Shown: positions 24,804 through 33,898, counted from the first letter of the stretch. The stretch is 64,000 bases of DNA from Natrinema salinisoli (GCF_020405205.1 NZ_CP084469.1:2294001-2358000); one strand, 5' to 3'. Made by a program: numbers and translations. The notes: generated from the letters alone by a model not told the origin.

Positions 24804-26054
24804 TTATATCAGAGAGCCGAGATCGAGATCCAGCTGCTGTTTCGCGAGCCGGGCGACCAACGGCGCGTCTCCGAGCTCGAGCAGCTGCGTGATGGCCCGG
24901 ACGTTGCCCTTGTTCGCCTCGGCCAGCGTGTCGTCGTCGAGCCGCTGGAGGTCCCGCATAAGCCTGTCGTAGCGGTCGTTCGGCGCGAGATAGAGGAGCT
25001 GCGTCATCAGCAGCCGCGTTTTCGCGTTTGGCGCGACGTCGCGGTGCCAGAGGGTGTCGTAGACCGCGAGGTTCTCGGCGGTCGGCTCGATGCCGTCGTG
25101 TTTGAGGACGCTATCGGCGGTAGCGGCAGCCGCGCGACCGGACTGCATGCACTTGTTGATCCCCTCGCCCCAGAGCGGGTCGAGGGTTGGCACGGTGTCG
25201 CCGATGGCCATGAACCGGTCGGTGTGGAGGTCGGTCGGCTCCTGAATGTGGGCCGAGCCGCGGTGCTGTTTGCCCTCGATCGGTTCGGCGTTCTGGAACC
25301 GCGGGTCCGTCTCGAGCCAGTGAGAGAGGTAGTCGTCGATGGTGAAATCGTCGCGGCTGTACCGGTCGTGGCTGCCGTTCTGGATGTAACAGAGGCCGAC
25401 CTTGGCGGTGTCCTCGCCCGTGTGGAAGATCCAAGAGTAGCCGCCGGGAGCGATCTCGTGGTCCAGTCGCAACATCATGGCGTCGCGCAGGTCCGCGAAG
25501 CCGGGGCGATCGATGTCGATCCCCTCGAACTCGTACTCGATGCCGATGGCGTGGTTCTCGCGCTTGAGGTCGACGATGCCGAGTTTCTTCGCGATGGGTG
25601 CGCTCGGGCCCGTCGCGTCGATGACGATGTCGCCGTAGACCTCCTCGTCGCCGTTGTAGGTGACGCCGATGATCTCGCCGCTCTCCATGATCGGCGCGGT
25701 GACGCGAGCGTCGAACCGGTACTCGGCACCGTCGTCGCGGCCGTCTTTCACCAGATAGCGTTTGAAGTCCGCGAACTCCAGGACCGCGCCGGTCTGGTCG
25801 CGAACGAAGTGTTCGGTCGGCGACTCGAGGACGACGCTGTCGGTGTACTGCATCACGACATCGTCGGGGATGCCGAAGGCAGCCATCATGGAGTGGAACG
25901 TCCCCGCAGTGGACTTGTTACTCTGCCGTGGGAACTCGTCCTCGGCCTCGGTCTCGAGGACGACGACGTCGTACCCCCTGGCGGCGAGATCGCGGGCACA
26001 CTGTGCGCCGGCGGGACCGGCGCCGGCGATGACTACGTCGTAGCGGTCGTTCAT
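24804..26054 (-). CDS. FAD-dependent geranylgeranyl reductase family protein
   Basis: 416 aa. VVIAGAGPAGAQCARDLAAR is the FAD-binding motif, IVIDATGPSAPIAKKLG the second, and DTVPTLDPLWGEGINKCMQSG the conserved C-terminal FAD motif of the geranylgeranyl reductase group. Such enzymes saturate isoprenoid chains of archaeal lipids. Haloarchaea have several paralogues, so this could act on lipids, quinones or another substrate. Confidence 0.8.
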   Translation of the reverse strand: MNDRYDVVIAGAGPAGAQCARDLAARGYDVVVLETEAEDEFPRQSNKSTAGTFHSMMAAFGIPDDVVMQYTDSVVLESPTEHFVRDQTGAVLEFADFKRYLVKDGRDDGAEYRFDARVTAPIMESGEIIGVTYNGDEEVYGDIVIDATGPSAPIAKKLGIVDLKRENHAIGIEYEFEGIDIDRPGFADLRDAMMLRLDHEIAPGGYSWIFHTGEDTAKVGLCYIQNGSHDRYSRDDFTIDDYLSHWLETDPRFQNAEPIEGKQHRGSAHIQEPTDLHTDRFMAIGDTVPTLDPLWGEGINKCMQSGRAAAATADSVLKHDGIEPTAENLAVYDTLWHRDVAPNAKTRLLMTQLLYLAPNDRYDRLMRDLQRLDDDTLAEANKGNVRAITQLLELGDAPLVARLAKQQLDLDLGSLI

Positions 26055-26295
26055 GTAATCGAGACTGTGGTGGACCTTAATTAGTTTGTCCAGTTACGTT
26101 CGAGCGGACGGGCCGGAGCGTATTGAATTCCGGGCCGGAACGGACGAGACTTCGTATCGCATTCAGACGGTCGGTACTGCCTGAAATTCGTCTTCGAGAC
26201 AGGAATACCGGAACGGACGTACCCGTCCGTCCCCTCGCCGTGTTCGGCGGCCCCGGCAAACTCGAGACTATCGAGAAGGCGGTTCGAACCGGCCG

Positions 26296-26712
26296 CTACC
26301 GAACGATCGTCACCGGAACGGGAGCGTGCCGAGCGATCCGCTCCGCGACGCTGCCGAGCAACACCCTCGAGAACCCCGTCCGACCGTGGCTCCCGACGAC
26401 GATCCGATCGACGTCGTTGCTCGCGGCGTAGTCGACGATCGCATCGGACGGCTGGCCGACGATCGTCTCCGTCTCGAATTCACAGCCGTATGCCGCCCCG
26501 CGATCTTCGGCCGCCGCGAGCAGTTCCTCGGCTGTCTCCCGCTGGCGCTCGAGCAACACATCCGGTCCGAGATGTGCCACCTCACCGTAGCTGCTGTTGG
26601 TCGGATCGACGGCGTGGACGACCGCGACCTCGTCGTCGGGATGCTCTGTACACGCGAACTCGAACGCCGCCCACCCCGGCTCCGAGTCGTCGAGCGCGAC
26701 CAGCAAGTGCAT
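26296..26712 (-). CDS. Universal stress protein
   Basis: 138 aa, one UspA domain. The start MHLLVALDDSEPGW and the ATP-binding VVGSHGRTGFSRVLLGSVAE are classical. Its binding motif (SHGRTG) differs from the GRRRSP pair at 20.3-21.4 kb. Single gene. Confidence 0.9.
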   Translation of the reverse strand: MHLLVALDDSEPGWAAFEFACTEHPDDEVAVVHAVDPTNSSYGEVAHLGPDVLLERQRETAEELLAAAEDRGAAYGCEFETETIVGQPSDAIVDYAASNDVDRIVVGSHGRTGFSRVLLGSVAERIARHAPVPVTIVR

Positions 26713-27012
26713 ACCGACCGGTACGGTGAGCTACTACTTGAGTGTCATCCTCTATCACAGTTTTCGACTGCAGTCGTCTCGGGATCGCACGCGACAGTCG
26801 ATCACGGACGTTGCCCTTTCGTTTTCCGTGAACATGGCCGTAACCGACGCCGCACTTTCCGGGAGGTGACCGAGACCGTGTCGACTCTCGTATTCGCAAC
26901 CGCTCAATCGCCTCCGCGGACGCGAGCCCGCGGGTGCCGTTCGTTCCCTCGTACGCCTCAAGAGTGACCGGAAAGAAGGGATGCGAGCCCCATCCGCGCT
27001 ACACAGAATCGA
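26713..27012. other. Intergenic stretch with no recognised gene
   Basis: 300 bp between the stress protein gene and the left end of the IS element. Frames on both strands are short and without domains. Nothing else is seen. Confidence 0.4.
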
Positions 27013-27020
27013 GGAGAAAG

Positions 27021-27040
27021 CCCACGACTTCAGCCGTGGG
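27021..27040 (+). repeat. Left-end hairpin of the IS element
   Basis: CCCACG and CGTGGG pair with an inner mismatch and CT/AG pairs around a short loop, the LE structure recognised by TnpA. Confidence 0.7.
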
Positions 27041-27137
27041 ATGAATCCGACCACACACGACACAACCCATCCTCGATAGCCGACCGAGGGTTGATGAAAT
27101 CAATACACCTAATATAGACTGTCTTTTATCTAACAGT

Positions 27138-27527
27138 ATGCCACGGGGGTATAGTCAAGAGCGGACGTCGGTTCACAACCTCCACTACCACTTCGTGTGG
27201 TGTCCGAAGTACCGTAAACCGGTGCTGACGGACGAGGTTGCCGACCGCCTCAAACAACTCATCGAGGAGAAAGCCGACGAACTCGGCCTCGACATCCTCC
27301 GACTGGCAATCCAGCCCGACCACGTTCACCTGTTCATCACGGGCAACCCGAAACTCGCCCCGAACAAAATCGTTCAACAGGTCAAGGGCTACACCTCGCG
27401 GAACCTCCGTGAGGAGTTCGACTTCGGCCTCCCCTCGCTGTGGACACGCTCGTACTTCGTCTCCTCAGCAGGCGAAGTGTCGAGTCAGACCATCGAGGAG
27501 TACATCGAAGCACAGACCGGACAATAA
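27138..27527 (+). CDS. tnpA: Transposase TnpA (Y1, IS200/IS605)
   Basis: 129 aa, normal length. HNLHYHFVWCPKYRKPVL is the typical start, PDHVHLFI holds the HUH motif, and the catalytic Tyr is in TIEEYIEAQ near the C-terminus. It moves the element as single-stranded DNA by cutting at the LE and RE hairpins. Its stop is 2 nt before the tnpB start, so the two are co-transcribed. Confidence 0.95.
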   Translation: MPRGYSQERTSVHNLHYHFVWCPKYRKPVLTDEVADRLKQLIEEKADELGLDILRLAIQPDHVHLFITGNPKLAPNKIVQQVKGYTSRNLREEFDFGLPSLWTRSYFVSSAGEVSSQTIEEYIEAQTGQ

Positions 27528-27529
27528 TA

Positions 27530-28702
27530 ATGCGTCGAGGAGTCACTACCACAGTACGTGTCAAACTCCACTCGCTCACCGAGCGGAAAGCCCGCCTCAT
27601 CGAACGCGAGTACGGCGCGTTCCAAGATGCCGTTCACGGTGACGACGATGCAAACCTCTACTCCGCCACCAAGCAACAGGCGGGCAAAGTCTGGTCGAAC
27701 AAGAATCCGCGAGCGGACACCGAACAACCCGTCGTCCTCCGCAACGACTGTATCACCATCGAACACGACGAGGATACCGTTCTCTCGTCATGGTGGTTCA
27801 AACTCCCACTCTACAATCCTGAACGAGGCCGAGGAGATAGCATCTGGGTACCCGTCCACGTCCCCGAGAAGGACGCACACCTGCTCACCGACGAGTGCAT
27901 CCGCGACTCAGAACTCGTTCACCGGGACGGCGAGTGGTACGTCCACCTCGTCTGCAAGCGGTCTGTGGCCGTCGCAGACGAGTACGATGATGTTCTCGCC
28001 GTCGATATGGGCGCGAAGTGGATCGCCGTCAGCACGTTCCTCTCCGACCGAGACACACAGTTCCACGGCGCAGAAGTCCGGCGCGTCCGCGAACACTACA
28101 AGCAACTCCGCAAGAGTATCGGGAAGGCGAAGGTTCGTTCAGGAGCGCAGGTCATCGAGCGTCTCGGTGACAGGGAATCACGGACGGTTGAACACGAGTT
28201 GCATCAGGTAGCGAATGAACTCGTCGCTCGCGCCCGAGAACGCAACGCAGTCATCGTGTTCGGTGATATGACCGGGTTGCGCTTCGACAACGACAAGGGA
28301 CGATACGTGAACGACAAGACCCACAAGATGCCGTATGCGAAGATGGCGAACATCCTCACGTACAAGGCCCACCTCGACGGGCGAGAGTGCGTTCCGGTCA
28401 AGGAGTACGACACCTCGCGGACGTGCTGGCGGTGCGGGTCACAGAACATAAGTCGTGAGGTGCAGGGGCGTGTCGAGTGTCACGACTGTGGGCTGGACGA
28501 CAACGGCGACAAGAATGGCGCGACGAACATCGGTAAACGAGCCATCGGTAAGGACATCACGAGCCCGCTATCGACGGTGGGGGCTGCTGTGGCTCAGCCC
28601 GAAACGCAGGTCGTACTCAAGGGAACCAGCGGTGAGATGGAATCTGCGAACTCCCCAGACGACGTGGGCCTAACCCTCTGTGAGGGAAGCCCACGACTTT
28701 AG
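27530..28702 (+). CDS. tnpB: TnpB-family protein with altered RuvC-II residue
   Basis: 390 aa. RuvC-I Asp159 (AVDMGAKW), RuvC-III Asp327 (DDNGDKNGATNI) and the zinc finger (Cys299, Cys302, Cys317, Cys320) are in place. The RuvC-II position, where TnpB normally has Glu before Asp, reads VIVFGDMTG, so Gly245 replaces the Glu. The protein may be a weak or dead nuclease, or the neighbouring Asp246 may substitute. Its stop lies inside the right-end hairpin, where the guide RNA scaffold of TnpB elements is usually encoded. A longer frame from 27440 overlaps tnpA and was rejected. Confidence 0.88.
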   Translation: MRRGVTTTVRVKLHSLTERKARLIEREYGAFQDAVHGDDDANLYSATKQQAGKVWSNKNPRADTEQPVVLRNDCITIEHDEDTVLSSWWFKLPLYNPERGRGDSIWVPVHVPEKDAHLLTDECIRDSELVHRDGEWYVHLVCKRSVAVADEYDDVLAVDMGAKWIAVSTFLSDRDTQFHGAEVRRVREHYKQLRKSIGKAKVRSGAQVIERLGDRESRTVEHELHQVANELVARARERNAVIVFGDMTGLRFDNDKGRYVNDKTHKMPYAKMANILTYKAHLDGRECVPVKEYDTSRTCWRCGSQNISREVQGRVECHDCGLDDNGDKNGATNIGKRAIGKDITSPLSTVGAAVAQPETQVVLKGTSGEMESANSPDDVGLTLCEGSPRL

Positions 28703-28709
28703 TCGTGGG
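28690..28709 (+). repeat. Right-end hairpin, probable end of the guide RNA scaffold
   Basis: CCCACGAC (28690-28697) pairs with GTCGTGGG (28702-28709). It overlaps the tnpB stop. In characterised TnpB elements the reRNA/omega RNA ends here, and the DNA just after it would act as the guide. Confidence 0.6.
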
Positions 28710-28714
28710 AGAAG

Positions 28715-28864
28715 TCACTCGGAGTAGCCTTCCTGGAGGAACGCCCCTTCGGTTTCGTACATCGAGACCAGTTCCTCGACGAGTTCCTCGGGCGATTGGC
28801 CCTCCTCGCAGTGGCTGTCGAGTCGGTCCATCAGGTCGTCGCTGATTTCGAGTGTCTGTGTCAT
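28715..28864 (-). CDS. 49-aa DUF7557-like protein
   Basis: MTQTLEISDDLMDRLDSH... ending LQEGYSE. The pattern (TLEIS.DL..RL, then SPEE.VEELV.MYE.EG.FLQEGYSE) fits the short haloarchaeal DUF7557 family, ribbon-helix-helix/antitoxin-like in appearance. No toxin partner is adjacent. Its stop lies only 6 bp from the IS hairpin, so the IS inserted just after the gene and left it whole. Confidence 0.65.
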   Translation of the reverse strand: MTQTLEISDDLMDRLDSHCEEGQSPEELVEELVSMYETEGAFLQEGYSE

Positions 28865-29049
28865 GGGTGAACCTCGGAGCGCGATCGGTACGCGTCGGCT
28901 GTATCGTCGGGAGCCAGCGCCAAATAGTCACGGGACGAGTGTGCAGCCACGATCGATCGGTAACTGGGTTGCAGCGACGGGACCCGATCCGACGGGACCG
29001 GCACGAGACGGCCGTTCGCTTACCCCGCCCGTCGTCGTAGGGATCGTCG

Positions 29050-29289
29050 ATGACAGCGCCACTGACCGACGACGACGTCGGCAAGACGGTCGTCGACGCC
29101 GCAGGGAAGGAACTCGGTATCGTCGCGAACGTCGACGGCAGAACGGCCCACGTCGATCCGAACCCCAGTATGACCGAACAGGTACTCGCGTCCGTCGGCT
29201 GGGAGGGCGAAGACGAGGAGGACTACGTCGTCACCGAAGACATGCTCGAGCGGGTCGACACCGAGGTCGTCCTGCGGGGCGAGCTCTGA
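29050..29289 (+). CDS. PRC-barrel-like small protein
   Basis: 79 aa. The stretch DDVGKTVVDAAGKELGIVAN followed by DGRTAHVDPNPS and VTEDMLERVDTEVVLRG has the strand pattern of PRC-barrel or related haloarchaeal small proteins. The function is not known; PRC-barrels bind RNA or proteins. Single gene, convergent with the membrane protein gene downstream. Confidence 0.6.
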   Translation: MTAPLTDDDVGKTVVDAAGKELGIVANVDGRTAHVDPNPSMTEQVLASVGWEGEDEEDYVVTEDMLERVDTEVVLRGEL

Positions 29290-29295
29290 ATCGAC

Positions 29296-30072
29296 TCAAT
29301 CCAGCGACTGTTCTCGCCAGGTCGTCCAGTCGTAGAGCCGCTCGAGTTCGCCGCCCTGCTGGCGGATCGCCACGGCGGTGTTGAACAGGAAGGCGGCCAC
29401 GAGCGTCGTTCCGACGAGCCAGGCGGCGTCGGCCAGCGCACCGTAGCCGGCCGCGTAGCTCGTCACCAGATCGACGAAGATGACTGCGGTGACGCAGACG
29501 ATCGCCGGTAGCAGGTGTCGGGTCAGCGCGGCGAACGTCGTCCCTTCGTGGACGCGGACGGCGCGAACGCCGTAGAGCACCGCCCACGCGGAGGTGACGA
29601 CCCAGCCGACCGCGACTACCAACCTGGTCGAGGAGGTCTCGACCAGGAAGGTCCCCCACCAGGCGGCGACGAAGCCGGCGATGACGACGTAGTCGGCCCA
29701 CGCGGGCAACAGCCGAGACCGATTCCCCCCGGCCGGCTGATCGTGGTACATCGCGCGAATCGCCAGCGCGAGGAAGAGAATGAAAAAGAGGACCGCGCCG
29801 TCGACAAACCGGCGGATCCAGTCGGGCTCGAGCAGCAACGAGCCGACGCCGGCGACGGCGTAGACGATAGCCGCACCGATCCCGATCAGGAGATACCACT
29901 GCTCGGTCCCCGCGTCGACGGCGAGCACCTCGCGAACGTAGATCCGCGCGTAGTAGAGCAACACGACCGCCGCGATGCCCATCGCGAGATACGCGAACAG
30001 CCGCCCGATCGCGACCGTCGTGGCCGGATCACTGGCATCGAACGTAATCGACGAAATCGGTGCGAACACCAT
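29296..30072 (-). CDS. Seven-TM membrane protein of unknown function
   Basis: 258 aa from MVFAPISSITFD at 30072. A TATA box (GTATATTTTTAC, about 27-35 nt upstream) supports this start rather than the longer frame. Seven hydrophobic segments are visible with short loops and a cytoplasmic end rich in Glu, Arg and Trp. The layout recalls 7-TM sensors, but no retinal-binding Lys is evident in the last helix (AAWLVGTTLVAAFLFNT). It lies downstream of nirK on the same strand but with its own promoter. Confidence 0.6.
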   Translation of the reverse strand: MVFAPISSITFDASDPATTVAIGRLFAYLAMGIAAVVLLYYARIYVREVLAVDAGTEQWYLLIGIGAAIVYAVAGVGSLLLEPDWIRRFVDGAVLFFILFLALAIRAMYHDQPAGGNRSRLLPAWADYVVIAGFVAAWWGTFLVETSSTRLVVAVGWVVTSAWAVLYGVRAVRVHEGTTFAALTRHLLPAIVCVTAVIFVDLVTSYAAGYGALADAAWLVGTTLVAAFLFNTAVAIRQQGGELERLYDWTTWREQSLD

Positions 30073-30341
30073 CGGGTGACACTGGCGGCCGAACTGGTAA
30101 AAATATACACCCCTGTTACTGTCGGTCGGGAAGGACTCGAGCGAGGCCGTTCGGTCGCCGCCGAGCGATACCGGCGGTTGGTGCGAGTTGCTCGCTTGCG
30201 AAGACGACGGTCCCCAGAAACAGCCGGTCTCGAGGGGGTACGGTGGCGAGACGAAACGCGTCGATTCGAGTCGCTCGACGGAAGTGAGAACGGGAAAGAG
30301 TGAGAACTGGAAACGGCGAATCAGGGGCGGGCCGATCCCGC

Positions 30342-31433
30342 TCACGGATCCTCGTCGTAGAGGTCTTCGGTCGGTTCGCCCTCGACGTTGACGACGCCGA
30401 GTGCGCCCCGGCGGGCGGCGCGCGTCAGCGCGTGGTCGACGATCTTGACCGGGCCGGGGACGGGGAACTCCATTTCGGCCGCGGTGGTCGTCCCGGGGGC
30501 GACGGGCGCGGTCTCGATGTTCAGGTCGGGTTCGCTCAGGAGGTCGCCGTCGCGGTAGTAGCGGCTCCAGACGTTCCCGATGGGGTGGAGCGAGCTCAGC
30601 AGGTTCGGCCCGCCGTTGGCGAAGTACACCCGCGCAGTTTCGCCGGTGTTGGCCTGCATCGGCTGGCCGCCGTCGGGGGCGAAGCCGTAGGCCTGGCCGT
30701 TGAACACGACGTAGGTCGGCGATTCCTCGAGCATGGCGTCGAAGTCGAAGCTGTGGTGGCCCTTTTCACCGACGTCGCCGTCGGTGTAGATCTCGTGCTG
30801 GCCGAGGTAGTACTCGTGGTCGACCTCGGGGAGGCCCTCTTCGGGCTCGACGAGGATCGAACCGAACATGCCGCTGCTGATGTGCTGGTCCATGTTCGGG
30901 ATCGCACAGTGGTAGATGAACACCCCCGCGTAGTCGGCCGTGAAGCTGATCTGGGTCGGGTCGTCGCCGGGCGCGATCGTGGTCGCGTCGGCCCCGCCGC
31001 CGGGCCCGTAGACCGCGTGGAAGTCCATGTTGTGCGCCGCCTCGTTCAGATCTTCCGGGACATCGAACGTGAGGTTCACCCGATCGCCGCGGCGCACGCG
31101 GACCATCGGGCCGGGAACCTGCCCCTCGAAGGTCATGTACTCGAACGTGACCCCGGGTTCGATCTCGGCCGTCTGCCGAACCGTCTCGATCGTGATGTCG
31201 TGTTCGCGCGGCTCGTCCCAGTCGACCGGCGCGGGAATATCGGTCGGGTCCCGCGCGATCCGATCGACGTCGACGTCTTTCGCCGCCGGCAGCCCCTCGT
31301 CCTCAGCCGCCGACTGGTCGGCTTCCTCGCTGTTCCCCTGCGTGTCGCCACCGAGACAACCGGCCACCGCCAGCGCGCCGGTCGCCCCGATCGCCTGCAT
31401 CGCCCGTCGTCGGGTGAGGTTGGATTGGGTCAT
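30342..31433 (-). CDS. nirK: Copper-containing nitrite reductase NirK
   Basis: 363 aa. A Tat signal (RRRAMQAIG) runs into a lipobox (AVAGC), so it is an exported lipoprotein. Two cupredoxin domains. The type 1 copper ligands are His in AHNMDFHA, Cys in YHCAIP, and His and Met in QHISSGMFG. The type 2 ligands are the second His of AHNMDFHA, the His before that Cys, and His in SSLHPIGN, so all seven are present. It reduces nitrite to NO in denitrification. A longer upstream frame overlaps the aminotransferase and was rejected. Single gene, no nor cluster nearby. Confidence 0.93.
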   Translation of the reverse strand: MTQSNLTRRRAMQAIGATGALAVAGCLGGDTQGNSEEADQSAAEDEGLPAAKDVDVDRIARDPTDIPAPVDWDEPREHDITIETVRQTAEIEPGVTFEYMTFEGQVPGPMVRVRRGDRVNLTFDVPEDLNEAAHNMDFHAVYGPGGGADATTIAPGDDPTQISFTADYAGVFIYHCAIPNMDQHISSGMFGSILVEPEEGLPEVDHEYYLGQHEIYTDGDVGEKGHHSFDFDAMLEESPTYVVFNGQAYGFAPDGGQPMQANTGETARVYFANGGPNLLSSLHPIGNVWSRYYRDGDLLSEPDLNIETAPVAPGTTTAAEMEFPVPGPVKIVDHALTRAARRGALGVVNVEGEPTEDLYDEDP

Positions 31434-31712
31434 TGGTCTTCTCCTCACTCGGTGGTACGGGGAACATACGTTCAGGCGTGTCGACGATTCCCGGATAGTG
31501 GTAAGCGAGCTGATCATTCCCCATATATCGTGGGTGTTTAAATATTGTGTCGAATACTGCACTTTTTCGGCCGAAATAGCGGCTCTGAGACGGATCGATG
31601 CGAGGGCGAAAGCGCCGACTGATATCGAATTCTCGAGTTCCCGATACGAGAGCAACCGCTCGATAATTGGGCAACCGCCAGAACGAACACGGGACCGAAC
31701 GAACGACTGCGC

Positions 31713-32819
31713 ATGGAACCGAGCGAACTCCGAGAGACGATACCGGCCCTCGAGTCCGGCGTCTACTGTAACTGGGGCGCCGGCGGGCCGAGTCCGCGTC
31801 GGGTCGTCGAGGCGGCGGAATCGACGCTCGAGCACCACGCGTACGAGTCCCCCACGGCGGAGGGGATGTATCCCGCAGCGTTCGACGTCTACGACGAGAC
31901 GCGGGAAGCCGTCGCCGACCTGCTCGGGGCCGCGCCGAGCGAGATCGCGCTGACACAGAGCACGACCGACGGGATCAACCGGGTCGCGGGCGCGTTCGAC
32001 TGGGACGAGGACGACGTCGTCCTCCGGACCGACCTCGAGCACTCCGCGGGCATCCTGCCCTGGCAGCGACTCGAGCGCGAGCACGGCGTCGAGGTGCGAG
32101 TCCTCGAGACCGAGGGCGGGCGGCTCGATCTCGCAGACGTGAAAGCCGCGGCAGACGCTGCGACCCTGTTCTGCGTGAGTTCGCTCACCTGGACGCACGG
32201 GACGCGACTGCCGATCGCGGACGTCGTCGAGATCGCCCACGATGCCGGGGCAGCAGTGCTCGTCGACGCCGTACAAGCGCCCGGCCAGGTGCCGGTCGAC
32301 GTCCACGAGTGGAGTGCCGATTTCGTCGTCGGAGCGGGCCACAAGTGGCTGCTCGGCCCATTCGGTAGCGGGTTCCTGTACGTCCGCGACGGCGTCGAAG
32401 CGGACCTCGTCCCCGCCGCGATCGGCTACCGGAGCGTGGAAGACGAAAACGCCAGCGACTACCGCTACGCGGCCGGCGCGCGGCGGTTCGAGGTCGCTAC
32501 CGCGAGCCCCGCCCCCTACGCAGGGCTGACGGAGGCGATCGGCGTGCTCGAAGAGATCGGGATCGACGCGATTCGACGGCGAATAGAGGCCCTCACCGAC
32601 CGGCTCAAAGACGGGATTTCGGACGAGCGACTGTTGAGTCCGCGGGGGTACGAGTCCGGGCTGGTGACGATCGCCGCCGACGACCCCGAGGAGACCGTTG
32701 AGCGACTCGCCGAGCAGGGGATCGTCGTTCGGCCGCTGCCGACACCGGACGCGGTCCGCGCGTCGATCCACGCGTTCAACGACCGGCACGACGTGGACGC
32801 GCTGCTCGAGGCGCTGTAG
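31713..32819 (+). CDS. Class V aminotransferase (cysteine desulfurase-like)
   Basis: 368 aa. SEIALTQSTTDGINRVAGAF and DLEHSAGILPWQRL are PLP-fold features, VDAVQAPGQVPVDV is the aldehyde-site region, and GAGHKWLLGPFGSGFLYV carries the PLP Lys. No clear sulfur-acceptor Cys loop as in IscS is seen, so it may be an isopenicillin-N epimerase-like or desulfurase-like enzyme. Divergent from nirK; no operon partner. Confidence 0.82.
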   Translation: MEPSELRETIPALESGVYCNWGAGGPSPRRVVEAAESTLEHHAYESPTAEGMYPAAFDVYDETREAVADLLGAAPSEIALTQSTTDGINRVAGAFDWDEDDVVLRTDLEHSAGILPWQRLEREHGVEVRVLETEGGRLDLADVKAAADAATLFCVSSLTWTHGTRLPIADVVEIAHDAGAAVLVDAVQAPGQVPVDVHEWSADFVVGAGHKWLLGPFGSGFLYVRDGVEADLVPAAIGYRSVEDENASDYRYAAGARRFEVATASPAPYAGLTEAIGVLEEIGIDAIRRRIEALTDRLKDGISDERLLSPRGYESGLVTIAADDPEETVERLAEQGIVVRPLPTPDAVRASIHAFNDRHDVDALLEAL

Positions 32820-32855
32820 CGGCTTCGAAAGCGAACTCCGGCCGGATCGGACGCG

Positions 32856-33785
32856 TCAGTCGGCGGCCATCCGCTCCTCGAGGGTCGCCCTGACGTCACC
32901 GTACCGTTCGAACCGGTCGGCACCGATGTAGTCGACGGTGTCCTGCAAGTACTGCGTGATCTGTTTGGCGATCGGTTTCCGCTCGTAGCCGTCGAACGGC
33001 TGGTCGTCGAAGGGCGGATCCGCCAGCAGTCGGTTCTCGACGTACTCCTCGATGCGCGGTTCGTAGACGTCCGCGACGATGTCGGGTTCGGCCTCGGCCA
33101 GTTGCTGCAGGATCCAGCGGCCGTTCTCGATGTGGCGCGTCTCGTCCTGACGTACGTTGCCGATCGCCGCCTGGAACGACTCGAGAACGACGTCCCGTCC
33201 CATCTCCTCGGCTTTCAGTTCGATCATCTGGTCGAAGCTGAGGTAGCCGCCGCGGGCGAGCTGGGCCTCGACGATGCCCATGTAGTTGAGGTAGGCCTCA
33301 CCCAGCGCGTAGACGAGTTCGGTCCGGTCGCCGCCGTCGATCGCGGCCATGAGGTCGTCCGCGGTATCGTAGAGGTCGTCCGTGCTGTACCCCTGCTCCT
33401 GATAGCCACCTTCGCGGTACGGGGCCGTGTCCTGGGTACCGAAGACCTCCTCGAAGTACCGGCTGAAGAAGTCGGTGTGCTTGGCCTCCTCGTAGACCTG
33501 CTGGGCCAGGTACATCTCCTCCTGGACCGTGTCGAACGGCATCTCCTCGTTCGGCAGGGCGTCCAGCGCCATCATGTACGGTGCGAGCGTTCGCGTGACG
33601 TCTTCCTCACCGTCGTAAAACCCCGAACACGTCACGAGGAACCGCTGTTGTTCGGCCTCGGAGAACTGCGCCCAGTCCTCCCGGTCACCCTCGAGGTCGT
33701 AGTCGTCCGGGTCCCACGTTCCCTCTCGCTTGCCCTTTCGGTAGAGCTCGTAGGACTTCTCGCGGTTGCCGTAGTCGATCGCCAT
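32856..33785 (-). CDS. R2-like ferritin-fold diiron/MnFe protein
   Basis: 309 aa. The metal ligands are Glu in GEEDVTRTLAP, Glu and His in YEEAKHTDFF, Glu in GIVEAQLARGG, and Glu/His in RQDETRHIENG, so a complete six-ligand site is present. It resembles R2 subunits and R2-like ligand-binding oxidases. It carries no R1 partner, and haloarchaea usually rely on class II reductase, so an R2lox-like oxidase is at least as likely as a reductase subunit. Confidence 0.78.
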   Translation of the reverse strand: MAIDYGNREKSYELYRKGKREGTWDPDDYDLEGDREDWAQFSEAEQQRFLVTCSGFYDGEEDVTRTLAPYMMALDALPNEEMPFDTVQEEMYLAQQVYEEAKHTDFFSRYFEEVFGTQDTAPYREGGYQEQGYSTDDLYDTADDLMAAIDGGDRTELVYALGEAYLNYMGIVEAQLARGGYLSFDQMIELKAEEMGRDVVLESFQAAIGNVRQDETRHIENGRWILQQLAEAEPDIVADVYEPRIEEYVENRLLADPPFDDQPFDGYERKPIAKQITQYLQDTVDYIGADRFERYGDVRATLEERMAAD

Positions 33786-33898
33786 GTGTTAGCCCGACAA
33801 CACTCTCCACAATGAAGGTTCGGGTGAGTATCACTAGCGAGGCGAGCGACGACCGACCCGTCGGCCACAGCTCTCCGTTTCCCGTCCGATCGGTTCCG

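Larger units (their letters stand above)
27013..28712 (+). mobile_element. IS200/IS605-family insertion sequence
   Basis: A Y1 transposase gene and a tnpB gene lie between two near-identical hairpin ends (27021-27040 and 28690-28709). There are no inverted terminal repeats and no target duplication is seen, as expected for this family. Exact ends are good to a few bases. Both genes are full length, so it may still be mobile. Confidence 0.88.

Noticed and set aside
31434-32789. Long 5' extension of the nirK frame
   Set aside because: It is antisense to the aminotransferase; the Tat signal and lipobox fix the start at 31433.
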